A DNA stretch of 5,433 bases. Origin: an uncultured Eubacteriales bacterium (GTDB lineage Bacteria > Bacillota > Clostridia > Lachnospirales > Lachnospiraceae). A model generated the notes under the pieces. The model was not told where the DNA came from and made no database searches. It saw only the letters and a program-made list of their open reading frames with translations. Positions 1 to 5,380 of this stretch are shown piece by piece (position 1 is the stretch's first letter; every line of letters begins with the position of its first letter). The stretch spans positions 1 through 5,433 of the forward strand of contig ONWK01000361.1 of the NCBI GenBank assembly GCA_900321505.1. Direction: 5' to 3'. Position numbers and translations under genes: made by a program.

Positions 1-1
1 G

Positions 2-87
2 CGGAGAGAATGGGATTCGAACCCATGCGCCCTTGCGGACAAACGGTTTTCAAGACCGCCTCGTTATGACCACTTCGATATCTCTCC
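2..87 (-). tRNA. tRNA-Ser (anticodon UGA)
   Basis: Class II serine tRNA decoding UCN codons. On the minus strand the acceptor arm GGAGAGA (87-81) pairs fully with TCTCTCC (9-3). The D stem is TCG/CGA (78-76/63-61). The anticodon stem GCGGT/ACCGT encloses loop CTTGAAA, with TGA at 52-50. A long variable arm (42-27, about 4-5 bp with a GCAA loop) is typical of tRNA-Ser. The T stem ATGGG/CCCAT encloses TTCGAAT. Position 2 supplies the discriminator G expected for serine. One further C is visible at position 1 before the window ends, so whether CCA is encoded cannot be judged. The loop has A36-A37-A38, the recognition pattern for MiaA, so i6A or ms2i6A at position 37 is expected from family knowledge. 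The identity is close to certain. Confidence 0.97.
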
Positions 88-92
88 TTATA

Positions 93-113
93 ATGAGCAT
101 ATCGTAAGCTCAT
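93..113 (-). other. small hairpin just upstream of the tRNA 5' end
   Basis: ATGAGC (93-98) pairs perfectly with GCTCAT (108-113). After one A/A mismatch two more A-T pairs can form around a TCG loop. The stem lies in the tRNA leader, ending 5 bases before the mature 5' end. There is no T-run, so it is not a terminator. It could shape the leader for RNase P cleavage, or be incidental in AT-rich DNA. Confidence 0.35.
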
Positions 114-154
114 ATTGATGCGTTCTGTATAGGACTGATGCCCTAAAACAGCGC

Positions 155-184
155 AAAAAAATACGCCGCCGTGATCAGCGGCAT
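155..184 (-). terminator. terminator-like hairpin with T7 tract
   Basis: On the minus strand ATGCCGC (184-178) pairs with GCGGCGT (169-163), including one T-G pair, around an 8-nt loop. An A and seven consecutive T (161-155) follow. This is the form of an intrinsic terminator and the best one in the window for transcripts leaving the cyclase gene, whose stop is about 260 bp upstream. It sits within a few bases of the start site predicted for the tRNA promoter, so it would also be the first structure in the tRNA leader. Whether it stops read-through, attenuates the tRNA transcript or both cannot be decided from sequence. Confidence 0.55.
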
Positions 185-189
185 TGACT

Positions 190-218
190 ATAATATCAAA
201 ACAGCTTACTATTGTCAA
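190..218 (-). promoter_or_regulatory. sigma-A type promoter for tRNA-Ser
   Basis: The minus strand carries a perfect -35 box TTGACA (218-213), a 17-nt spacer and a -10 box TATTAT (195-190), which differs from TATAAT at one position. Upstream (about 236-219) is an A-rich stretch, AAAACTGAAAAAAATTG, that could act as an UP element. The predicted start is near 183-184, which gives a leader of roughly 95 nt before the tRNA. It is the only near-consensus promoter I can see in the window and fits the strong expression expected of a tRNA gene. Confidence 0.8.
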
Positions 219-441
219 CAATTTTTTTCAGTTTTATTCAGGGTAAAATGTAACGAAAAAACATCCTGATTTTTGTGCTCTTTCAGACATTTTTCCTATG
301 CCCCGCATTTGCACAGGCGCGATGCCCGCCCGGCTCCCCCGTAATCGTACAGACAGTGCCGGACAGTTACGTACAATTTATACATCCTGTCCGGCACTCT
401 TATACGCATAGCTTACAGTACTTTCAGCCTGTCAAACGGCT
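219..441. other. gene-free stretch between the cyclase gene and the tRNA promoter
   Basis: Together with the tRNA leader this makes about 350 bp without a supported gene. The part nearest the promoter (219-300) is AT-rich with several A- and T-runs; around 300-345 it becomes GC-rich. The one strong feature is the 12-bp inverted repeat at 355-398. A + strand open frame of 61 codons from 275 runs into the 3' end of the cyclase gene. It lacks an ATG start and resembles nothing I know. I see no riboswitch, repeat array or further promoter here. Confidence 0.6.
355..398. repeat. perfect 12-bp inverted repeat, 20-nt loop
   Basis: AGTGCCGGACAG (355-366) and CTGTCCGGCACT (387-398) are exact reverse complements separated by 20 bases. 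The loop can add a short inner GTA/TAC pairing (371-373/381-383). It lies 44 bp past the cyclase stop codon, so in that transcript it would form a stable GC-rich 3' hairpin. There is no T-run on either strand, which argues against a standard intrinsic terminator. It may stabilise the mRNA end, act with Rho, or be a protein binding site. Confidence 0.7.
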
Positions 442-1734
442 TTACGGAAGTACATACTGACTTGCCTTGCCATTATTCTTTACATGATACAGAGCTTTGT
501 CCGCCGCCACAAAAAGCTTTTTATAGGTTGTCCCGTGCTGCGGGAACATGGCTATACCTATAGACAACGTTACCGCATCCTCATAAATCTCGCCGCGGCA
601 CTCCTCTGCAAGCAGCATATTCAAATGCTCTCCCAGCAGCAGAGCTGTGGATGCATCATCGATCTCCCTGAGGAGTACCACGAACTCATCTCCGCCGAAC
701 CGCCCGCAGATATCCATTCCCTTGAAATTGTCCTTGATTATCCTGCCTAATTTGGCAAGCACCTGGTCTCCTATGGCATGACCGAAGGTATCATTTACTT
801 CCTTGAAGCAATCCACATCGATCACCATCAGCGCAGCCTTGCCCCTGTTTCTTGCAGAGTTTGATATTGCCATGGATATAAGTTCCTCTGCCGTCGACTT
901 ATTCAGAAGACCCGTCAGGGGATCGACCCGGGAGCGCTTCTCCAGCTCCATCTTCATAAGCTGGAATTCCGTCACATCATTTATCAGCGCAATTATACCA
1001 TTGATATTTCCGTTCTTATCATAGACCGGACGTTTGATAAGCTCCAGGAATTCCCTTATACCATCCTCATTTTCCTCGATGATATAGCTGGTCCCTTCAC
1101 CTGTTTTGAGCATCCTCATATCGGATTCCAGGGCGAGCCGGGCATTGTCCTTATCCTTGCGGATCTCAAGATCGGTCTTGCCGCGGATAGTCCAGTCCGG
1201 ATCATCCGCCTGATGCAGATGATGCCAGTAATGGGTTGCAAAGACATACTTGCCTTCAGCATCCTTAAGATAAATGTTGGACGGAAGCTGTTTCAGCATC
1301 TGTTCGATCTCTGCAAATGTAGCGGAATCCTTGCTTCGTATGGCATTATTTACACGAAGCTTGATTACCGGATCCATCTCCGGAAGCGCTATATACTCGC
1401 TGACACCCTCACGAAGGCAGAAAGCGCTATCCTCAATGGATGGCTCTGTAGTCAGCGCTATCGTAGGGATAGAGACAAATCTCATATCCGAACTGATCTT
1501 ACGGTGAAATTCAAAATTATCGCGTATGGCTGTTTTTGCATCGATCACGATACAGGCCACCCGTTCCCTGGGGCCGTCCAGGATCTCATACAGCTCATCC
1601 CTATCCTTTGCCGTAACTATCTCATAATCATCTTCCATAGTGTTGACAAAGCGTTCATATTCAGCATTATCCGGCAGCCTTATTATCATCTGCTGTCTGT
1701 TTGATTTTCTGAATTTGTTATCCTTGATCTCCAT
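442..1734 (-). CDS. diguanylate cyclase: degenerate receiver, PAS and GGDEF domains
   Basis: Predicted to make cyclic di-GMP from two GTP. The first 135 residues resemble a response-regulator receiver: Asp65 in CIVIDA sits at the phosphoacceptor place and Thr95 at the switch position. The usual acidic pair after strand 1 is missing, and the conserved Lys is replaced by Leu in IALP (115-118), so it is probably not a normal phosphoreceiver. A PAS-type sensor follows (about 143-256) with a His-rich patch THYWHHLH (167-174) that may bind a ligand. The GGDEF domain (about 265-430) has DPLTGLLNK (271-279), DVDCFKEVND (306-315) and an intact GGDEF (347-351), so it should be active. The product-inhibition I-site is KGMD (338-341) instead of RxxD, so feedback may be weak. 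No signal peptide or membrane segment is visible; the protein looks cytoplasmic. The ATG at 1734 has an AGGTGG-like Shine-Dalgarno; the next Met, residue 16, does not. It lies 56 bp after ispD with no terminator or promoter seen between, so it is probably co-transcribed. The specific signal is unknown. Confidence 0.9.
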   Translation of the reverse strand: MEIKDNKFRKSNRQQMIIRLPDNAEYERFVNTMEDDYEIVTAKDRDELYEILDGPRERVACIVIDAKTAIRDNFEFHRKISSDMRFVSIPTIALTTEPSIEDSAFCLREGVSEYIALPEMDPVIKLRVNNAIRSKDSATFAEIEQMLKQLPSNIYLKDAEGKYVFATHYWHHLHQADDPDWTIRGKTDLEIRKDKDNARLALESDMRMLKTGEGTSYIIEENEDGIREFLELIKRPVYDKNGNINGIIALINDVTEFQLMKMELEKRSRVDPLTGLLNKSTAEELISMAISNSARNRGKAALMVIDVDCFKEVNDTFGHAIGDQVLAKLGRIIKDNFKGMDICGRFGGDEFVVLLREIDDASTALLLGEHLNMLLAEECRGEIYEDAVTLSIGIAMFPQHGTTYKKLFVAADKALYHVKNNGKASQYVLP

Positions 1735-1790
1735 AATCCACCTGTCCTGTAACCTTGCCTGTCCGGGCCACTACGCAGCTTAATGTGTAA

Positions 1791-2570
1791 CTATTCAGCA
1801 CCCCGGCTCCGGATGCTCCGCATCCAAAGCGAAGGTGCTGAATAAATATCCTTTCCGCCCAAAGCTTCAGTCAGCACGATGTCTTCCGGAGTTGTCACCT
1901 TAAGATTCCTATAGTCTCCAGGAACCATGTATACCCGCTGTTTCAGGTATTCTTCCACAAGCATGGTATCGTCCGTTATTCCTGAACGGGGATCTTCCCG
2001 GAATCTTTTATGAGCTTCAATGATCACTGAAGCCCTGAAGGTCTGCGGCGTCTGCACCTGGTACAGCGTAGTTCTGTCAGGCGTATCCACACCGAAACCA
2101 TCCTTGTCTACCACCTTTATCGTATCCTTCACCGGGACCGCAACGGTGCAGGCCCCGTATTTTCCAGCAGCCTCTATGGAGCCGGTGATCATTTCGTGAC
2201 TCACGAAGGGCCGCGCGCCGTCGTGGATCATTATTATATCTTCGGAAGGGGCAGGATCATTCGTTTCACTAAGAATAATATCATTTCCTACTGCCGCCTG
2301 TATCCCGGCCCATACCGAATCGAAGCGTTCCTTTCCTCCCGGAACGATACTCTTTACCTTTGAAATGCCGAAGCGCTCCACGATTTCCCTCTGAACATAT
2401 TCATGATCGCCTTCACGCACCACCAATACGATGGAATCCACCGGGCTTTCCTGAAATGTTCTGAGAGAGTACACGATGAGCGGCACCCCGCCCACCTCTA
2501 TATACTGTTTTGCCTTATCCGAATTCATCCGGCTGCCGCTGCCGCCGGCAAGTACTATGGCAGTTGTCAT
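1791..2570 (-). CDS. ispD: 2-C-methyl-D-erythritol 4-phosphate cytidylyltransferase
   Basis: MEP (non-mevalonate) isoprenoid pathway enzyme that joins CTP and MEP to give CDP-ME and pyrophosphate in the cytosol. Numbered from the ATG at 2570 (259 aa), it shows the nucleotide-binding loop LAGGSGSRM (7-15) and AKQ (20-22), GGKERFDSVWAG (78-89), HDGARPF (116-122), QTPQTF (173-178), TDDTMLVEE (199-207) and NLKVTTPED (222-230). The family consensus is LAAGxGxRM and PKQ, so the first motif is slightly divergent but keeps its Arg and Lys. A GTG at 2579 is an alternative start that overlaps the tsaD stop as GTGA. I prefer the ATG because GAGGTGA lies 6 bases ahead of it and the family usually starts MTTAIVLA. 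The domain should end near residue 237; about 22 more residues follow, largely encoded by a nested palindrome (1792-1844). It follows tsaD directly and is probably translationally coupled to it. Confidence 0.96.
   Translation of the reverse strand: MTTAIVLAGGSGSRMNSDKAKQYIEVGGVPLIVYSLRTFQESPVDSIVLVVREGDHEYVQREIVERFGISKVKSIVPGGKERFDSVWAGIQAAVGNDIILSETNDPAPSEDIIMIHDGARPFVSHEMITGSIEAAGKYGACTVAVPVKDTIKVVDKDGFGVDTPDRTTLYQVQTPQTFRASVIIEAHKRFREDPRSGITDDTMLVEEYLKQRVYMVPGDYRNLKVTTPEDIVLTEALGGKDIYSAPSLWMRSIRSRGAE
1792..1844. repeat. nested palindrome inside the 3' end of ispD
   Basis: The outer arms TATTCAGCACC (1792-1802) and GGTGCTGAATA (1834-1844) are perfect 11-bp reverse complements. Inside them GGATGC (1811-1816) and GCATCC (1820-1825) form a second 6-bp stem with a 3-nt loop. 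The element spans the last 17 or so codons of ispD and overlaps its TAG stop. No T-run follows on either strand. It could be a small palindromic element that has extended the reading frame, or an mRNA structure near the stop codon. Confidence 0.7.
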
Positions 2571-2575
2571 GGCAT

Positions 2576-2582
2576 TCACCTC
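2576..2582 (-). promoter_or_regulatory. ribosome binding site favouring the ATG start of ispD
   Basis: GAGGTGA on the minus strand ends 5 bases before the ATG at 2570 and includes both the tsaD TGA stop and the alternative GTG start at 2579. A second weaker site, GGAG (2587-2584), lies only 4 bases before that GTG. The better spacing supports the ATG. Either way ispD translation begins where tsaD ribosomes terminate. Confidence 0.55.
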
Positions 2583-3595
2583 GCTCCGATGGGAAGTCCC
2601 GGCACCGCATTCAGTCTCCAGTCGTCACGTATTCCGCGCATGTAATCTATATATCCCGCCGCGCCTATCATCGCGCCGTTATCGGTACAGTAGATAAATG
2701 ACGGACATACAAATGTGATCCCTTCCGCTGCGGCCTTCTGCTCCATGGCTGTCCTGAGCCCGGTATTCGCCGCTACTCCGCCCGCAAGCGCAAGCGTATT
2801 CACTCCATGATCCACAGCCGCCCTGACAGCCCGGTCCGAAAGGACATCAATTACTGCCTGTTGGAAGGAAGCCGCCACATCCGCTTTATTATACGCTTCA
2901 TGCTTCATTTCACAGCTGTTCAGATAATTCAGGACCGCCGACTTAAGACCGCTGAAGGAAAAGTCATAGGGCGCTCCCTCGATCACAGCCCTCGGGAATT
3001 CAATGGCGTGAGGATCTCCCTCCCGGGCCAGCTTATCCACCTTCGGGCCTCCGGGGTAGCCGAGACCGATAGCCCTCGCCACCTTGTCAAAGGCCTCTCC
3101 CGCCGCATCATCGTGAGTCTGTCCTATTATCCTGTATACCCCGTAGTCTTCCACCAGAACTATATGTGAGTGTCCTCCTGATGCCACAAGGCACATGAAC
3201 GGGGGTTTAAGCTCAGGGTGCTCAATGAAATTTGCCGCGATATGTCCCTCGATATGATGCACGCCCACAAGCGGAAGCTTCTTCGCATAGGCTATGGCCT
3301 TTGCAGCTCCCACTCCTACCAGCAGAGGTCCCACAAGCCCAGGGCCGTAGGTCACCGCTATGGCGTCCAGGTCCTCCCATTTCACATCCGCATCAGCCAT
3401 GGCCTTGCGGATCACCTGATTCACCTTCTCAATATGCTTTCTGGACGCGATCTCCGGCACTACGCCGCCGTACAGCGTATGAAGCGGAACCTGGGAGAAT
3501 ATAACATTTGACCTTATCTCCCTGCCGTTCACCACTACCGCCGCCGCAGTCTCATCGCATGAGGATTCAATTCCGAGAATCGTGATATCGCTCAT
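2576..3595 (-). CDS. tsaD: tRNA threonylcarbamoyladenosine (t6A) transferase subunit TsaD
   Basis: Universal Kae1/Qri7/YgjD family ATPase of the ASKHA fold. With TsaB and TsaE it moves the threonylcarbamoyl group from threonylcarbamoyl-AMP onto A37 of ANN-decoding tRNAs in the cytoplasm. At 339 aa the length is typical. Visible landmarks are GIESSCDET (8-16), the metal-binding HHIEGH with His114 and His118, SGGHSH (139-144), GEAFDKVAR (166-174), GYPGGP (179-184), FSGLKSA (214-220), AGGVAAN (271-277) and CTDNGAM (303-309), whose Asp305 is the third metal ligand. No key residue is missing. The ATG at 3595 has a GGAG Shine-Dalgarno 8 bases upstream. It follows rnz after 87 bp and runs straight into ispD. 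Partner genes tsaB, tsaC and tsaE are not in the window. Old databases call this family O-sialoglycoprotein endopeptidase; that name is outdated. Confidence 0.98.
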   Translation of the reverse strand: MSDITILGIESSCDETAAAVVVNGREIRSNVIFSQVPLHTLYGGVVPEIASRKHIEKVNQVIRKAMADADVKWEDLDAIAVTYGPGLVGPLLVGVGAAKAIAYAKKLPLVGVHHIEGHIAANFIEHPELKPPFMCLVASGGHSHIVLVEDYGVYRIIGQTHDDAAGEAFDKVARAIGLGYPGGPKVDKLAREGDPHAIEFPRAVIEGAPYDFSFSGLKSAVLNYLNSCEMKHEAYNKADVAASFQQAVIDVLSDRAVRAAVDHGVNTLALAGGVAANTGLRTAMEQKAAAEGITFVCPSFIYCTDNGAMIGAAGYIDYMRGIRDDWRLNAVPGLPIGAR

Positions 3596-3682
3596 TCCAA
3601 TCTCTCCGCTTAGATATCCATATACTACTCATAGCCATCCAGCCCCTGCGGTTTCTGATGCTTCGCCTCCGGCTGCTGAATA
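3596..3682. other. 87-bp spacer between rnz and tsaD
   Basis: No terminator (no T-run after a stem) and no convincing promoter can be seen, so transcription probably continues through. Immediately after the rnz stop the minus strand reads TATTCAGCA (3682-3674), the same 9-mer that forms the ends of the ispD palindrome, followed by a GC-rich stretch (GCCGGAGGCGAAGC). The tsaD Shine-Dalgarno lies at the other end (3607-3604). Confidence 0.5.
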
Positions 3683-4597
3683 CTACTGTTCTTCTTCAAA
3701 ATTCAGTACCCGCGTCAGCCTGTCCTTACCCATCTCAGTCCGCGGAAAGATTTCCCTTACCGCGTCCAGATAAAGCTTCGGTTTTATCAGTGACGGAGAG
3801 AAATGTGTCAGCCACATTTCGCCCGGATCAGCTTCCTTTGCGATCTCCGCAGCTTCATACATGGTCATGTGCTTCTTCTCACGCGCCTTCTTCTGATCCG
3901 CGGGATCACCATACATACCTTCACATATGAAAATGTCAGATCCGGCCGCATGCTCTGTTATGGCATCCGTGGGACGTGTATCCGTGCAGTAGGTGACCTT
4001 GAGGCCCTTCCTGTCCTCTCCCATCACCATGTCGCCGGTGTATTCCTTCCCCTCATAGCTGACAGTCTGTCCCTTCTGAAGAGGATTCCACAGCTGCACG
4101 GGAAGGCCGAGAGCCTTTGCCGCCTCCACATCAAACTTTCCCCTTCTGTCCAGTTCGATACTGTAGCCGTAGCAGGTAATATTATGATTCACGCGAAAAG
4201 CAGTGATACGCAGGCCCACAAGCTCAAACTGCTCTTCACGTTCCTTCAGTTCTATAAACTTAATGGGAAAAGGCAGCTCCGGCGCAATAATACGGAGACT
4301 GTTAACCACGCGCTCAACCCCTGCCGGTCCGACAATGGTAAGGGGTTCGGTACGTTCCGCATTTCCCATAGTAAGAAGCAGGCCCGGAAGCCCGCTGATG
4401 TGATCTGCATGAAAATGTGTCACCAGAAGCACATCTATCTGCTTAAAGCTCCATCCCTGGCGGCGCACCGTCAGCTGGGTTGCTTCACCGCAGTCTATCA
4501 TAACCGTGCTTCCGTTATATCTCACCATCAGGGAGGTGAGCGCCCTGTTCGGGAGCGGCATCATACCGCCGCAGCCCAGCAGACATACGTCAAGCAT
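3683..4597 (-). CDS. rnz: ribonuclease Z-like metallo-beta-lactamase
   Basis: Probable tRNA 3' endonuclease (RNase Z/ElaC family), a cytoplasmic two-zinc enzyme that cuts after the discriminator base of CCA-less tRNA precursors. At 304 aa it matches the short bacterial form. The main motif is THFHADHISGLPGLL (60-74), with His61, His63, Asp65 and His66. Further ligands are His138 (RVNHN), Asp206 (CTDTRP) and His265 (LTHFSP), and His243 in KKHMT fits the second conserved C-terminal His. DCGEATQ (35-41) is also typical. Two departures from the family I know: HxHADH in place of HxHGDH, and the tRNA-binding arm (about 150-195), where the usual Pro-Pro-Gly-Pro stretch reads PVQLW (166-170). It could therefore be an RNase Z paralogue or a related phosphodiesterase, but RNase Z is the best call. 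The ATG at 4597 has a strong AAGGAGGGG site 7 bases upstream, and the gene starts 21 bp after the ABC ATPase stop. Confidence 0.9.
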   Translation of the reverse strand: MLDVCLLGCGGMMPLPNRALTSLMVRYNGSTVMIDCGEATQLTVRRQGWSFKQIDVLLVTHFHADHISGLPGLLLTMGNAERTEPLTIVGPAGVERVVNSLRIIAPELPFPIKFIELKEREEQFELVGLRITAFRVNHNITCYGYSIELDRRGKFDVEAAKALGLPVQLWNPLQKGQTVSYEGKEYTGDMVMGEDRKGLKVTYCTDTRPTDAITEHAAGSDIFICEGMYGDPADQKKAREKKHMTMYEAAEIAKEADPGEMWLTHFSPSLIKPKLYLDAVREIFPRTEMGKDRLTRVLNFEEEQ

Positions 4598-4618
4598 GCG
4601 CTGACCCCTCCTTATTCC

Positions 4619-5380
4619 TTACTTAAGCTTTCCAAGGAACTCTCTCAGTCTCGTGTCGCCGGATTCAAAAACCTCCTCCGGTGTTCCTTCCGCGGCTATA
4701 ACACCCTTATCCAGAAATACGATACGGTCGGAAATGTTCCTGGCAAAGTCCATCTCATGGGTAACGATAACCATGGTCATGTTGTGCTCTGCCAGCGCAT
4801 GGATCACCCGAAGAACCTCGGCTGTAAGTTCCGGATCCAGCGCTGAGGTAGGCTCGTCAAAGAAGAGGATCTTCGGCTCCTGTGCCAGTGCGCGGGCGAT
4901 GGCCACACGCTGCTGCTGTCCTCCGGAGAGCTGGCCAGGATAAGCGTTCTCCTTATCCTCAAGCCCCATCTTCTTCAACAGTTCCCTGCCGCGATAAAGC
5001 GCCTCTTCCTTCGGTATCTTTTTCACGCATATAAGGGCATCAGTAACATTTCTCAGCACATTCATAGACGGAAAGAGATTGAAATTCTGGAACACCAGCC
5101 CGAAGTCGTGCCTGATGTCCCTTATAGTAGCAGCATTGGCATAATGCGCATGTCCGTTAACATCCGTCACAGCCTTTTTTCCAAGGAACGACATCTCGCC
5201 GCTGTCCATGGTTTCAAGAAATGTAGCGATACGAAGAAGCGTTGATTTTCCGGAGCCTGAGGGTCCGATGATGGAAACCACCTCTCCTTCGGACACATTC
5301 ATGGAGACACCCTTCAGCACTTCACGCTCGCCATAGGTTCGGAAGGTCTTCTTCACATTTTTCAAATCAAGATAGATCAT
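4619..5380 (-). CDS. polar amino-acid ABC transporter ATP-binding protein (GlnQ/HisP type)
   Basis: Cytoplasmic ATPase that would power uptake of a polar amino acid together with a membrane permease and a binding protein. All motifs are intact: Walker A GPSGSGKST (39-47), Q-loop VFQ with Gln98, FNLFPSMNV (100-108) typical of this subfamily, signature LSGGQQQR (151-158), Walker B ILFFDEP (171-177) with catalytic Glu176, D-loop SALD (179-182) and switch His208 in IVTHEM. The 253-aa length is normal. Between about 68 and 92 it carries a slightly longer linker (VTDVNGHAHYANAATIRDIR) than E. coli GlnQ. The ATG overlaps the upstream stop as ATGA (5380-5377), and a GAAGGGGG site lies 7 bases ahead, so it is translationally coupled to the upstream gene. 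Substrate (glutamine, cystine, histidine, arginine or other) cannot be told from the ATPase alone, so I give no symbol. Confidence 0.95.
   Translation of the reverse strand: MIYLDLKNVKKTFRTYGEREVLKGVSMNVSEGEVVSIIGPSGSGKSTLLRIATFLETMDSGEMSFLGKKAVTDVNGHAHYANAATIRDIRHDFGLVFQNFNLFPSMNVLRNVTDALICVKKIPKEEALYRGRELLKKMGLEDKENAYPGQLSGGQQQRVAIARALAQEPKILFFDEPTSALDPELTAEVLRVIHALAEHNMTMVIVTHEMDFARNISDRIVFLDKGVIAAEGTPEEVFESGDTRLREFLGKLK

Noticed and set aside
1..90. tRNA-Ser 3' end as an attachment site for an integrated element
   Set aside because: No integrase, phage gene or second copy of the tRNA 3' segment is present, and the sequence beyond the tRNA 3' end is outside the window.
275..460. Possible 61-residue protein on the + strand between the tRNA leader and the cyclase gene
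   Set aside because: It starts on a non-ATG codon without a clear Shine-Dalgarno, runs through the 12-bp inverted repeat and into the cyclase 3' end, and has no known resemblance.
1735..1790. c-di-GMP riboswitch or promoter in front of the cyclase gene
   Set aside because: The 56-bp spacer is too short for a GEMM aptamer with its expression platform, and no -35/-10 pair with proper spacing is present.
2807..3511. Open frames on the + strand opposite tsaD (120, 97 and 90 codons)
   Set aside because: They are fully antisense to a complete tsaD with all key residues and have no motifs or start signals of their own.
3596..3682. Intrinsic terminator or promoter between rnz and tsaD
   Set aside because: Only weak stems such as CAGCC/GGCTG exist, with no T-run, and the TATATG-like -10 has no matching -35 box.
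3803..4846. Long open frame of 347 codons on the + strand, antisense to the rnz-like gene and the ABC ATPase
   Set aside because: It lies wholly opposite genes with intact family motifs, its translation shows no recognisable domain and is rich in His, Arg, Cys and Leu as expected of antisense frames, and I see no good ribosome site. Read as a shadow frame.
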